This document shows positions 40,834 to 54,000 of a stretch of DNA of 64,000 nt, piece by piece. Position 1 is the first letter of the stretch; each line of letters starts with the position of its first letter. The DNA comes from Limnomonas spitsbergensis (Eukaryota; Chlorophyta; Chlorophyceae; Chlamydomonadales), in contig JAYJMM010000108.1 of the NCBI GenBank assembly GCA_037349105.1, positions 215,001-279,000 on the forward strand. The letters are read 5' to 3'. The translations under genes and the position numbers were made by a program. The notes below the pieces were generated by a model, which ran no database searches, was not told the DNA's origin, and was given only the letters and a program-made list of their open reading frames with translations.

Positions 40834-43800
40834 TCGCTCATTAGGTAGTGGTTAGGCCGACCATGCAACCATGCCTTTTGACACAGGCCATGCCCCGCCT
40901 CCGCCACACACATATCTATCACTCTCAATGCTGTAATAGACGTATGGCATGATTGCACGGTAGGCCGCAGTGTGCAGACTGGTGTACAGTCGCTCATTAG
41001 GTAGTGGTTAGGCCGACCATGCAACCATGCCTTTTGCACAGGCCATGCCCCGCCTCCACCATATCTCTATCACTCTCAATGCTGTAATAGACGTATGGCA
41101 TGATTGCACGGTAGGCCGCAGTGTGCAGACTGGTGTACAGTCGCTCATTAGGTAGTGGTTAGGCCGACCATGCAACCATGCCTTTTGACACAGGCCATGC
41201 CCCGCCCCCGCCACACACATATCTATCACTCTCAATGCTGTATCAGACGTATGGCATGATTGCACGGTAGGCCGCAGTGTGCAAACTGGTGTACAGTCGC
41301 TCATTAGGTAGTGGTTAGGCCGACCATGCAACCATGCCTTTTGACACAGGCCATGCCCCGCCCCCGCCACACACATCTCTATCACTCTCAATGCTGTAAT
41401 AGACATATGACATGATTGCACGGTAGGCCGCAGTGTGCAGACTGGTGTACAGTCGCTCATTAGGTAGTGGTTAGGCCGACCATGCAACCATGCCTTTTGA
41501 CACAGGCCATGCCCCGCCCCCGCCACACACATATCTATCACTCTCAATGCTGTAATAGACGTATGGCATGATTGCACGGTAGGCCGCAGTGTGCAGACTG
41601 GTGTACAGTCGCTCATTAGGTAGTGGTTAGGCCGACCATGCAACCATGCCTTTTGACACAGGCCATGCCCCGCCCCCGCCACACACATCTCTATCACTGT
41701 CAATGCTGTAATAGACGTATGGCATGATTGCACGGTAGGCCGCAGTGTGCAGACTGGTGTACAGTCGCTCATTAGGTAGTGGTTAGGCCGACCATGCAAC
41801 CATGCATTTTGACACAGGCCATGCCCCGCCTCCGCCACACACATATCTATCACTCTCAATGCTGTAATAGACGTATGGCATGATTGCACGGTAGGCCGCA
41901 GTGTGCAGACTGGTGTACAGTCGCTCATTAGGTAGTGGTTAGGCCGACCATGCAACCATGCCTTTTGACACAGGCCATGCCCCGACCCGCCACACACATA
42001 TCTATCTCTCTCAATGCTGTAATAGACGTATGGCATGATTGCACGGTAGGCCGCAGTGTGCAGACTGGTGTACAGTCGCTCATTAGGTAGTGGTTAGGCC
42101 GACCATGCAACCATGCCTTTTGACACAGGCCATGCCCCGACCCGCCACACACATCTCTATCACTCTCAATGCTGTAATAGACGTATGGCATGATTGCACG
42201 GTAGGCCGCAGTGTGCAGACTGGTGTACAGTCGCTCATTAGGTAGTGGTTAGGCCGACCATGCAACCATGCCTTTTGACACAGGCCATGCCCCGCCCCCG
42301 CCACACACATATCTATCACTCTCAATGCTGTAATAGACGTATGGCATGATTGCACGGTAGGCCGCAGTGTGCAGACTGGTGTACAGTCGCTCATTAGGTA
42401 GTGGTTAGGCCGACCATGCAACCATGCCTTTTGACACAGGCCATGCCCCGCCCCAGCCACACACATATCTATCACTCTCAATGCTGTATCAGACGTATGG
42501 CATGATTGCACGGTAGGCCGCAGTGTGCAGACTGGTGTACAGTCGCTCATTAGGTAGTGGTAAGGCCGACCATGCAACCATGCCTTTTGACACAGGCCAT
42601 GACCCGCCCCCGCCACACACATATCTATCACTCTCAATGCTGTAATAGACGTATGGCATGATTGCACGGTAGGCCGCAGTGTGCAGACTGGTGTACAGTC
42701 GCTCATTAGGTAGTGGTTAGGCCGACCATGCAACCATGCCTTTTGACACAGGCCATGCCCCGACCCGCCACACACATCTCTATCACTCTCAATGCTGTAA
42801 TAGACGTATGGCATGATTGCACGGTAGGCCGCAGTGTGCAGACTGGTGTACAGTCGCTCATTAGGTAGTGGTTAGGCCGACCATGCAACCATGCCTTTTG
42901 ACACAGGCCATGCCCCGCCCCCGCCACACACATATCTATCACTCTCAATGCTGTAATAGACGTATGGCATGATTGCACGGTAGGCCGCAGTGTGCAGACT
43001 GGTGTACAGTCGCTCATTAGGTAGTGGTTAGGCCGACCATGCAACCATGCCTTTTGACACAGGCCATGCCCCGCCCCCGCCACACACATATCTATCACTC
43101 TCAATGCTGTATCAGACGTATGGCATGATTGCACGGTAGGCCGCAGTGTGCAAACTGGTGTACAGTCGCTCATTAGGTAGTGGTTAGGCCGACCATGCAA
43201 CCATGCCTTTTGACACAGGCCATGCCCCGACCCGCCACACACATCTCTATCACTCTCAATGCTGTAATAGACGTATGGCATGATTGCACGGTAGGCCGCA
43301 GTGTGCAGACTGGTGTACAGTCGCTCATTAGGTAGTGGTTAGGCCGACCATGCAACCATGCCTTTTGCACAGGCCATGCCCCGACCCGCCACACACATAT
43401 CTATCACTCTCAATGCTGTAATAGACGTATGGCATGATTGCACGGTAGGCCGCAGTGTGCAGACTGGTGTACAGTCGCTCATTAGGTAGTGGTTAGGCCG
43501 ACCATGCAACCATGCCTTTTGACACAGGCCATGCCCCGCCCCCGCCACACACATCTCTATCTCTCTCAATGCTGTAATAGACGTATGGCATGATTGCACG
43601 GTAGGCCGCAGTGTGCAGACTGGTGTACAGTCGCTCATTAGGTAGTGGTTAGGCCGACCATGCAACCATGCCTTTTGACACAGGCCATGCCCCGCCTCCG
43701 CCACACACATATCTATCACTCTCAATGCTGTAATAGACGTATGGCATGATTGCACGGTAGGCCGCAGTGTGCAGACTGGTGTACAGTCGCTCATTAGGTA

Positions 43801-44594
43801 GTGGTTAGGCCGACCATGCAACCATGCCTTTTGCACAGGCCATGCCCCGCCTCCACCATATCTCTATCACTCACAATGCTGTAATAGACGTATGGCATGA
43901 TTGCACGGTAGGCCGCAGTGTGCAGACTGGTGTACAGTCGCTCATTAGGTAGTGGTTAGGCCGACCATGCAACCATGCCTTTTGACACAGGCCATGCCCC
44001 GCCCCCGCCACACACATCTCTATCACTGTCAATGCTGTAATAGACGTATGGCATGATTGCACGGTAGGCCGCAGTGTGCAGACTGGTGTACAGTCGCTCA
44101 TTAGGTAGTGGTTAGGCCGACCATGCAACCATGCCTTTTGCACAGGCCATGCCCCGACCCGCCACACACATATCTATCACTCTCAATGCTGTAATAGACG
44201 TATGGCATGATTGCACGGTAGGCCGCAGTGTGCAGACTGGTGTACAGTCGCTCATTAGGTAGTGGTTAGGCCGACCATGCAACCATGCCTTTTGACACAG
44301 GCCATGCCCCGCCCCCGCCACACACATCTCTATCTCTCTCAATGCTGTAATAGACGTATGGCATGATTGCACGGTAGGCCGCAGTGTGCAGACTGGTGTA
44401 CAGTCGCTCATTAGGTAGTGGTTAGGCCGACCATGCAACCATGCCTTTTGACACAGGCCATGCCCCGCCTCCGCCACACACATATCTATCACTCTCAATG
44501 CTGTAATAGACGTATGGCATGATTGCACGGTAGGCCGCAGTGTGCAGACTGGTGTACAGTCGCTCATTAGGTAGTGGTTAGGCCGACCATGCAA
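40834..44594 (+). repeat. ~3.76-kb segmental duplication, downstream copy
   Basis: Partner of about 36,640-40,400. The two are separated by about 430 bp that themselves resemble the start of the unit (GACATATGAC, then CATATCT, then CACTGTC, then CCTCC monomers), so the event may be an out-of-register exchange inside a longer HOR. A more distant relative lies at about 48,300-49,600, sharing the rare TAAGG marker at 48,778 but with rearranged monomer order. Confidence 0.87.
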
Positions 44595-45269
44595 CCATGC
44601 CTTTTGCACAGGCCATGCCCCGCCTCCACCATATCTCTATCACTCACAATGCTGTAATAGACGTATGGCATGATTGCACGGTAGGCCGCAGTGTGCAGAC
44701 TGGTGTACAGTCGCTCATTAGGTAGTGGTTAGGCCGACCATGCAACCATGCCTTTTGACACAGGCCATGCCCCGCCCCCGCCACACACATATCTATCACT
44801 CTCAATGCTGTATCAGACGTATGGCATGATTGCACGGTAGGCCGCAGTGTGCAAACTGGTGTACAGTCGCTCATTAGGTAGTGGTTAGGCCGACCATGCA
44901 ACCATGCCTTTTGACACAGGCCATGCCCCGCCCCCGCCACACACATCTCTATCACTCTCAATGCTGTAATAGACATATGACATGATTGCACGGTAGGCCG
45001 CAGTGTGCAGACTGGTGTACAGTCGCTCATTAGGTAGTGGTTAGGCCGACCATGCAACCATGCCTTTTGACACAGGCCATGCCCCGCCTCCGCCACACAC
45101 ATATCTATCACTCTCAATGCTGTAATAGACGTATGGCATGATTGCACGGTAGGCCGCAGTGTGCAGACTGGTGTACAGTCGCTCATTAGGTAGTGGTTAG
45201 GCCGACCATGCAACCATGCCTTTTGCACAGGCCATGCCCCGCCCCAGCCACACACATCTCTATCACTCT

Positions 45270-46830
45270 CAATGCTGTAATAGACGTATGGCATGATTGC
45301 ACGGTAGGCCGCAGTGTGCAGACTGGTGTACAGTCGCTCATTAGGTAGTGGTTAGGCCGACCATGCAACCATGCCTTTTGACACAGGCCATGCCCCGCCC
45401 CCGCCACACACATCTCTATCACTCTCAATGCTGTATCAGACGTATGGCATGATTGCACGGTAGGCCGCAGTGTGCAAACTGGTGTACAGTCGCTCATTAG
45501 GTAGTGGTTAGGCCGACCATGCAACCATGCCTTTTGACACAGGCCATGCCCCGCCCCCGCCACACACATCTCTATCACTCTCAATGCTGTAATAGACATA
45601 TGACATGATTGCACGGTAGGCCGCAGTGTGCAGACTGGTGTACAGTCGCTCATTAGGTAGTGGTTAGGCCGACCATGCAACCATGCCTTTTGACACAGGC
45701 CATTCCCCGCCCCCGCCACACACATATCTATCACTCTCAATGCTGTAATAGACGTATGGCATGATTGCACGGTAGGCCGCAGTGTGCAGACTGGTGTACA
45801 GTCGCTCATTAGGTAGTGGTTAGGCCGACCATGCATCCATGCCTTTTGACACAGGCCATGCCCCGCCCCCGCCACACACATATCTATCACTCTCAATGCT
45901 GTAATAGACGTATGGCATGATTGCACGGTAGGCCGCAGTGTGCAGACTGGTGTACAGTCGCTCATTAGGTAGTGGTTAGGCCGACCATGCAACCATGCCT
46001 TTTGACACAGGCCATGCCCCGACCCGCCACACACATCTCTATCACTCTCAATGCTGTAATAGACGTATGGCATGATTGCACGGTAGGCCGCAGTGTGCAG
46101 ACTGGTGTACAGTGGCTCATTAGGTAGTGGTTAGGCCGACCATGCAACCATGCCTTTTGACACAGGCCATGCCCCGCCCCCGCCACACACATCTCTATCA
46201 CTGTCAATGCTGTAATAGACGTATGGCATGATTGCACGGTAGGCCGCAGTGTGCAGACTGGTGTACAGTCGCTCATTAGGTAGTGGTTAGGCCGACCATG
46301 CAACCATGCCTTTTGACACAGGCCATGCCCCGCCCCCGCCACACACATCTCTATCACTGTCAATGCTGTAATAGACGTATGGCATGATTGCACGGTAGGC
46401 CGCAGTGTGCAGACTGGTGTACAGTCGCTCATTAGGTAGTGGTTAGGCCGACCATGCAACCATGCCTTTTGACACAGGCCATGCCCCGCCTCCGCCACAC
46501 ACATATCTATCACTCTCAATGCTGTAATAGACGTATGGCATGATTGCACGGTAGGCCGCAGTGTGCAGACTGGTGTACAGTCGCTCATTAGGTAGTGGTT
46601 AGGCCGACCATGCAACCATGCCTTTTGACACAGGCCATGCCCCGACCCGCCACACACATATCTATCTCTCTCAATGCTGTAATAGACGTATGGCATGATT
46701 GCACGGTAGGCCGCAGTGTGCAGACTGGTGTACAGTCGCTCATTAGGTAGTGGTTAGGCCGACCATGCAACCATGCCTTTTGACACAGGCCATGCCCCGA
46801 CCCGCCACACACATATCTATCACTCTCAAT
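45270..46830 (+). repeat. 1,557-bp (10-monomer) HOR, unit 1
   Basis: Rare markers CATTCCCCG (45,701), ATGCATCCAT (45,831) and AGTGGCTC (about 46,112) recur exactly 1,557 bp downstream. The unit includes two successive CACTGTCAATG monomers and a CTATCTCTC monomer. The length is 10 x 156 minus 3, from three 155-bp monomers. Confidence 0.87.
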
Positions 46831-48390
46831 GCTGTAATAGACGTATGGCATGATTGCACGGTAGGCCGCAGTGTGCAGACTGGTGTACAGTCGCTCATTA
46901 GGTAGTGGTTAGGCCGACCATGCAACCATGCCTTTTGACACAGGCCATGCCCCGCCCCCGCCACACACATCTCTATCACTCTCAATGCTGTATCAGACGT
47001 ATGGCATGATTGCACGGTAGGCCGCAGTGTGCAAACTGGTGTACAGTCGCTCATTAGGTAGTGGTTAGGCCGACCATGCAACCATGCCTTTTGACACAGG
47101 CCATGCCCCGCCCCCGCCACACACATCTCTATCACTCTCAATGCTGTAATAGACATATGACATGATTGCACGGTAGGCCGCAGTGTGCAGACTGGTGTAC
47201 AGTCGCTCATTAGGTAGTGGTTAGGCCGACCATGCAACCATGCCTTTTGACACAGGCCATTCCCCGCCCCCGCCACACACATATCTATCACTCTCAATGC
47301 TGTAATAGACGTATGGCATGATTGCACGGTAGGCCGCAGTGTGCAGACTGGTGTACAGTCGCTCATTAGGTAGTGGTTAGGCCGACCATGCATCCATGCC
47401 TTTTGACACAGGCCATGCCCCGCCCCCGCCACACACATATCTATCACTCTCAATGCTGTAATAGACGTATGGCATGATTGCACGGTAGGCCGCAGTGTGC
47501 AGACTGGTGTACAGTCGCTCATTAGGTAGTGGTTAGGCCGACCATGCAACCATGCCTTTTGACACAGGCCATGCCCCGACCCGCCACACACATCTCTATC
47601 ACTCTCAATGCTGTAATAGACGTATGGCATGATTGCACGGTAGGCCGCAGTGTGCAGACTGGTGTACAGTGGCTCATTAGGTAGTGGTTAGGCCGACCAT
47701 GCAACCATGCCTTTTGACACAGGCCATGCCCCGCCCCCGCCACACACATCTCTATCACTGTCAATGCTGTAATAGACGTATGGCATGATTGCACGGTAGG
47801 CCGCAGTGTGCAGACTGGTGTACAGTCGCTCATTAGGTAGTGGTTAGGCCGACCATGCAACCATGCCTTTTGACACAGGCCATGCCCCGCCCCCGCCACA
47901 CACATCTCTATCACTGTCAATGCTGTAATAGACGTATGGCATGATTGCACGGTAGGCCGCAGTGTGCAGACTGGTGTACAGTCGCTCATTAGGTAGTGGT
48001 TAGGCCGACCATGCAACCATGCCTTTTGACACAGGCCATGCCCCGCCTCCGCCACACACATATCTATCACTCTCAATGCTGTAATAGACGTATGGCATGA
48101 TTGCACGGTAGGCCGCAGTGTGCAGACTGGTGTACAGTCGCTCATTAGGTAGTGGTTAGGCCGACCATGCAACCATGCCTTTTGACACAGGCCATGCCCC
48201 GACCCGCCACACACATATCTATCTCTCTCAATGCTGTAATAGACGTATGGCATGATTGCACGGTAGGCCGCAGTGTGCAGACTGGTGTACAGTCGCTCAT
48301 TAGGTAGTGGTTAGGCCGACCATGCAACCATGCCTTTTGACACAGGCCATGCCCCGACCCGCCACACACATATCTATCACTCTCAATGCT
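46830..48390 (+). repeat. 1,557-bp (10-monomer) HOR, unit 2
   Basis: Direct tandem copy of the previous unit, with markers at 47,258, 47,388 and about 47,669. One difference at the junction is CCCCGACCCGCC/CATATCT here where unit 1 is preceded by a TGCACAGG/CCCAGCC monomer. After about 48,400 the sequence switches to the TAAGG-type segment. Confidence 0.85.
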
Positions 48391-50290
48391 GTAATAGACG
48401 TATGGCATGATTGCACGGTAGGCCGCAGTGTGCAGACTGGTGTACAGTCGCTCATTAGGTAGTGGTTAGGCCGACCATGCAACCATGCCTTTTGACACAG
48501 GCCATGCCCCGCCCCCGCCACACACATATCTATCACTCTCAATGCTGTAATAGACGTATGGCATGATTGCACGGTAGGCCGCAGTGTGCAGACTGGTGTA
48601 CAGTCGCTCATTAGGTAGTGGTTAGGCCGACCATGCAACCATGCCTTTTGACACAGGCCATGCCCCGCCCCAGCCACACACATATCTATCACTCTCAATG
48701 CTGTATCAGACGTATGGCATGATTGCACGGTAGGCCGCAGTGTGCAGACTGGTGTACAGTCGCTCATTAGGTAGTGGTAAGGCCGACCATGCAACCATGC
48801 CTTTTGACACAGGCCATGACCCGCCCCCGCCACACACATATCTATCACTCTCAATGCTGTAATAGACGTATGGCATGATTGCACGGTAGGCCGCAGTGTG
48901 CAGACTGGTGTACAGTCGCTCATTAGGTAGTGGTTAGGCCGACCATGCAACCATGCCTTTTGACACAGGCCATGCCCCGCCCCCGCCACACACATCTCTA
49001 TCACTCTCAATGCTGTAATAGACGTATGGCATGATTGCACGGTAGGCCGCAGTGTGCAGACTGGTGTACAGTCGCTCATTAGGTAGTGGTTAGGCCGACC
49101 ATGCAACCATGCCTTTTGACACAGGCCATGCCCCGACCCGCCACACACATATCTATCTCTCTCAATGCTGTAATAGACGTATGGCATGATTGCACGGTAG
49201 GCCGCAGTGTGCAGACTGGTGTACAGTCGCTCATTAGGTAGTGGTTAGGCCGACCATGCAACCATGCCTTTTGACACAGGCCATGCCCCGCCCCCGCCAC
49301 ACACATATCTATCACTCTCAATGCTGTATCAGACGTATGGCATGATTGCACGGTAGGCCGCAGTGTGCAAACTGGTGTACAGTCGCTCATTAGGTAGTGG
49401 TTAGGCCGACCATGCAACCATGCCTTTTGACACAGGCCATGCCCCGACCCGCCACACACATCTCTATCACTCTCAATGCTGTAATAGACGTATGGCATGA
49501 TTGCACGGTAGGCCGCAGTGTGCAGACTGGTGTACAGTCGCTCATTAGGTAGTGGTTAGGCCGACCATGCAACCATGCCTTTTGCACAGGCCATGCCCCG
49601 ACCCGCCACACACATATCTATCACTCTCAATGCTGTAATAGACGTATGGCATGATTGCACGGTAGGCCGCAGTGTGCAGACTGGTGTACAGTCGCTCATT
49701 AGGTAGTGGTTAGGCCGACCATGCAACCATGCCTTTTGACACAGGCCATGCCCCGCCCCCGCCACACACATATCTATCACTCTCAATGCTGTAATAGACG
49801 TATGGCATGATTGCACGGTAGGCCGCAGTGTGCAGACTGGTGTACAGTGGCTCATTAGGTAGTGGTTAGGCCGACCATGCAACCATGCCTTTTGACACAG
49901 GCCATGCCCCGCCCCCGCCACACACATCTCTATCACTGTCAATGCTGTAATAGACGTATGGCATGATTGCACGGTAGGCCGCAGTGTGCAGACTGGTGTA
50001 CAGTCGCTCATTAGGTAGTGGTTAGGCCGACCATGCAACCATGCCTTTTGACACAGGCCATGCCCCGCCCCCGCCACACACATCTCTATCACTGTCAATG
50101 CTGTAATAGACGTATGGCATGATTGCACGGTAGGCCGCAGTGTGCAGACTGGTGTACAGTCGCTCATTAGGTAGTGGTTAGGCCGACAATGCAACCATGC
50201 CTTTTGACACAGGCCATGCCCCGCCTCCGCCACACACATATCTATCACTCTCAATGCTGTAATAGACGTATGGCATGATTGCACGGTAGG

Positions 50291-50435
50291 CCGCAGTGTG
50301 CAGACTGGTGTACAGTCGCTCATTAGGTAGTGGTTAGGCCGACCATGCAACCATGCCTTTTGACACAGGCCATGCCACACACATATCTATCTCTCTCAAT
50401 GCTGTAATAGACGTATGGCATGATTGCACGGTAGG
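50291..50435 (+). repeat. 145-bp monomer lacking the C-rich tract
   Basis: GCCATGCC runs directly into ACACACATATC near 50,370, so about 10 bases of the C-rich tract are missing. This is the shortest monomer I found and the only one without the GC-box-like element. The next monomer carries CCATACAACC, another rare change. Confidence 0.88.
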
Positions 50436-51059
50436 CCGCAGTGTGCAGACTGGTGTACAGTCGCTCATTAGGTAGTGGTTAGGCCGACCATACAACCATG
50501 CCTTTTGACACAGGCCATGCCCCGACCCGCCACACACATATCTATCTCTCTCAATGCTGTAATAGACGTATGGCATGATTGCACGGTAGGCCGCAGTGTG
50601 CAGACTGGTGTACAGTCGCTCATTAGGTAGTGGTTAGGCCGACCATGCAACCATGCCTTTTGACACAGGCCATGCCCCGCCCCCGCCACACACATCTCTA
50701 TCACTGTCAATGCTGTAATAGACGTATGAAATGATTGCACGGTAGGCCGCAGTGTGCAAACTGGTGTACAGTCGCTCATTAGGTAGTGGTTAGGCCGACC
50801 ATGCAACCATGCCTTTTGACACAGGCCATGCCCCGCCCCCGCCACACACATCTCTATCACTCTCAATGCTGTAATAGACATATGACATGATTGCACGGTA
50901 GGCCGCAGTGTGCAGACTGGTGTACAGTCGCTCATTAGGTAGTAGTTAGGCCGACCATGCAACCATGCCTTTTGACACAGGCCATGCCCCGCCCCCGCCA
51001 CACACATATCTATCACTCTCAATGCTGTAATAGACGTATGGCATGATTGCACGGTAGGC

Positions 51060-54000
51060 CGCAGTGTGCAGACTGGTGTACAGTCGCTCATTAGGTAGTG
51101 GTTAGGCCGACCATGCAACCATGCCTTTTGCACAGGCCATGCCCCGCCTCCACCATATCTCTATCACTCTCAATGCTGTAATAGACGTATGGCATGATTG
51201 CACGGTAGGCCGCAGTGTGCAGACTGGTGTACAGTCGCTCATTAGGTAGTGGTTAGGCCGACCATGCAACCATGCCTTTTGACACAGGCCATGCCCCGCC
51301 CCCGCCACACACATATCTATCACTCTCAATGCTGTATCAGACGTATGGCATGATTGCACGGTAGGCCGCAGTGTGCAGACTGGTGTACAGTCGCTCATTA
51401 GGTAGTGGTTAGGCCGACCATGCAACCATGCCTTTTGACACAGGCCATGCCCCGCCCCCGCCACACACATCTCTATCACTCTCAATGCTGTAATAGACAT
51501 ATGACATGATTGCACGGTAGGCCGCAGTGTGCAGACTGGTGTACAGTCGCTCATTAGGTAGTAGTTAGGCCGACCATGCAACCATGCCTTTTGACACAGG
51601 CCATGCCCCGCCCCCGCCACACACATATCTATCACTCTCAATGCTGTAATAGACGTATGGCATGATTGCACGGTAGGCCGCAGTGTGCAGACTGGTGTAC
51701 AGTCGCTCATTAGGTAGTGGTTAGGCCGACCATGCAACCATGCCTTTTGACACAGGCCATGCCCCGCCCCCGCCACACACATCTCTATCACTCTCAATGC
51801 TGTAATAGACATATGACATGATTGCACGGTAGGCCGCAGTGTGCAGACTGGTGTACAGTCGCTCATTAGGTAGTAGTTAGGCCGACCATGCAACCATGCC
51901 TTTTGACACAGGCCATGCCCCGCCCCCGCCACACACATATCTATCACTCTCAATGCTGTAATAGACGTATGGCATGATTGCACGGTAGGCCGCAGTGTGC
52001 AGACTGGTGTACAGTCGCTCATTAGGTAGTGGTTAGGCCAACCATGCAACCATGCCTTTTGCACAGGCCATGCCCCGCCTCCACCATATCTCTATCACTC
52101 TCAATGCTGTAATAGACGTATGGCATGATTGCACGGTAGGCCGCAGTGTGCAGACTGGTGTACAGTCGCTCATTAGGTAGTGGTTAGGCCGACCATGCAA
52201 CCATGCCTTTTGACACAGGCCATGCCCCGCCCCCGCCACACACATATCTATCACTCTCAATGCTGTATCAGACGTATGGCATGATTGCACGGTAGGCCGC
52301 AGTGTGCAAACTGGTGTACAGTCGCTCATTAGGTAGTGGTTAGGCCGACCATGCAACCATGCCTTTTGACACAGGCCATGCCCCGCCCCCGCCACACACA
52401 TCTCTATCACTCTCAATGCTGTAATAGACATATGACATGATTGCACGGTAGGCCGCAGTGTGCAGACTGGTGTACAGTCGCTCATTAGGTAGTAGTTAGG
52501 CCGACCATGCAACCATGCCTTTTGACACAGGCCATGCCCCGCCCCCGCCACACACATATCTATCACTCTCAATGCTGTAATAGACGTATGGCATGATTGC
52601 ACGGTAGGCCGCAGTGTGCAGACTGGTGTACAGTCGCTCATTAGGTAGTGGTTAGGCCGACCATGCAACCATGCCTTTTGACACAGGCCATGCCCCGACC
52701 CGCCACACACATCTCTATCACTCTCAATGCTGTAATAGACGTATGGCATGATTGCACGGTAGGCCGCAGTGTGCAGACTGGTGTACAGTGGCTCATTAGG
52801 TAGTGGTTAGGCCGACCATGCAACCATGCCTTTTGACACAGGCCATGCCCCGCCCCCGCCACACACATCTCTATCACTGTCAATGCTGTAATAGACGTAT
52901 GGCATGATTGCACGGTAGGCCGCAGTGTGCAGACTGGTGTACAGTCGCTCATTAGGTAGTGGTTAGGCCGACCATGCAACCATGCCTTTTGACACAGGCC
53001 ATGCCCCGCCCCCGCCACACACATCTCTATCACTCTCAATGCTGTACTAGACGTATGGCATGATTGCACGGTAGGCCGCAGTGTGCAGACTGGTGTACAG
53101 TCGCTCATTAGGTAGTGGTTAGGCCGACCATGCAACCATGCCTTTTGCACAGGCCATGCCCCGCCTCCACCATATCTCTATCACTCTCAATGCTGTAATA
53201 GACATATGACATGATTGCACGGTAGGCCGCAGTGTGCAGACTGGTGTACAGTCGCTCATTAGGTAGTAGTTAGGCCGACCATGCAACCATGCCTTTTGAC
53301 ACAGGCCATGCCCCGCCCCCGCCACACACATATCTATCACTCTCAATGCTGTAATAGACGTATGGCATGATTGCACGGTAGGCCGCAGTGTGCAGACTGG
53401 TGTACAGTCGCTCATTAGGTAGTGGTTAGGCCGACCATGCAACCATGCCTTTTGCACAGGCCATGCCCCGCCTCCACCATATCTCTATCACTCTCAATGC
53501 TGTAATAGACGTATGGCATGATTGCACGGTAGGCCGCAGTGTGCAGACTGGTGTACAGTCGCTCATTAGGTAGTGGTTAGGCCGACCATGCAACCATGCC
53601 TTTTGACACAGGCCATGCCCCGCCCCCGCCACACACATATCTATCACTCTCAATGCTGTATCAGACGTATGGCATGATTGCACGGTAGGCCGCAGTGTGC
53701 AAACTGGTGTACAGTCGCTCATTAGGTAGTGGTTAGGCCGACCATGCAACCATGCCTTTTGACACAGGCCATGCCCCGCCCCCGCCACACACATCTCTAT
53801 CACTCTCAATGCTGTAATAGACATATGACATGATTGCACGGTAGGCCGCAGTGTGCAGACTGGTGTACAGTCGCTCATTAGGTAGTAGTTAGGCCGACCA
53901 TGCAACCATGCCTTTTGACACAGGCCATGCCCCGCCCCCGCCACACACATATCTATCACTCTCAATGCTGTAATAGACGTATGGCATGATTGCACGGTAG

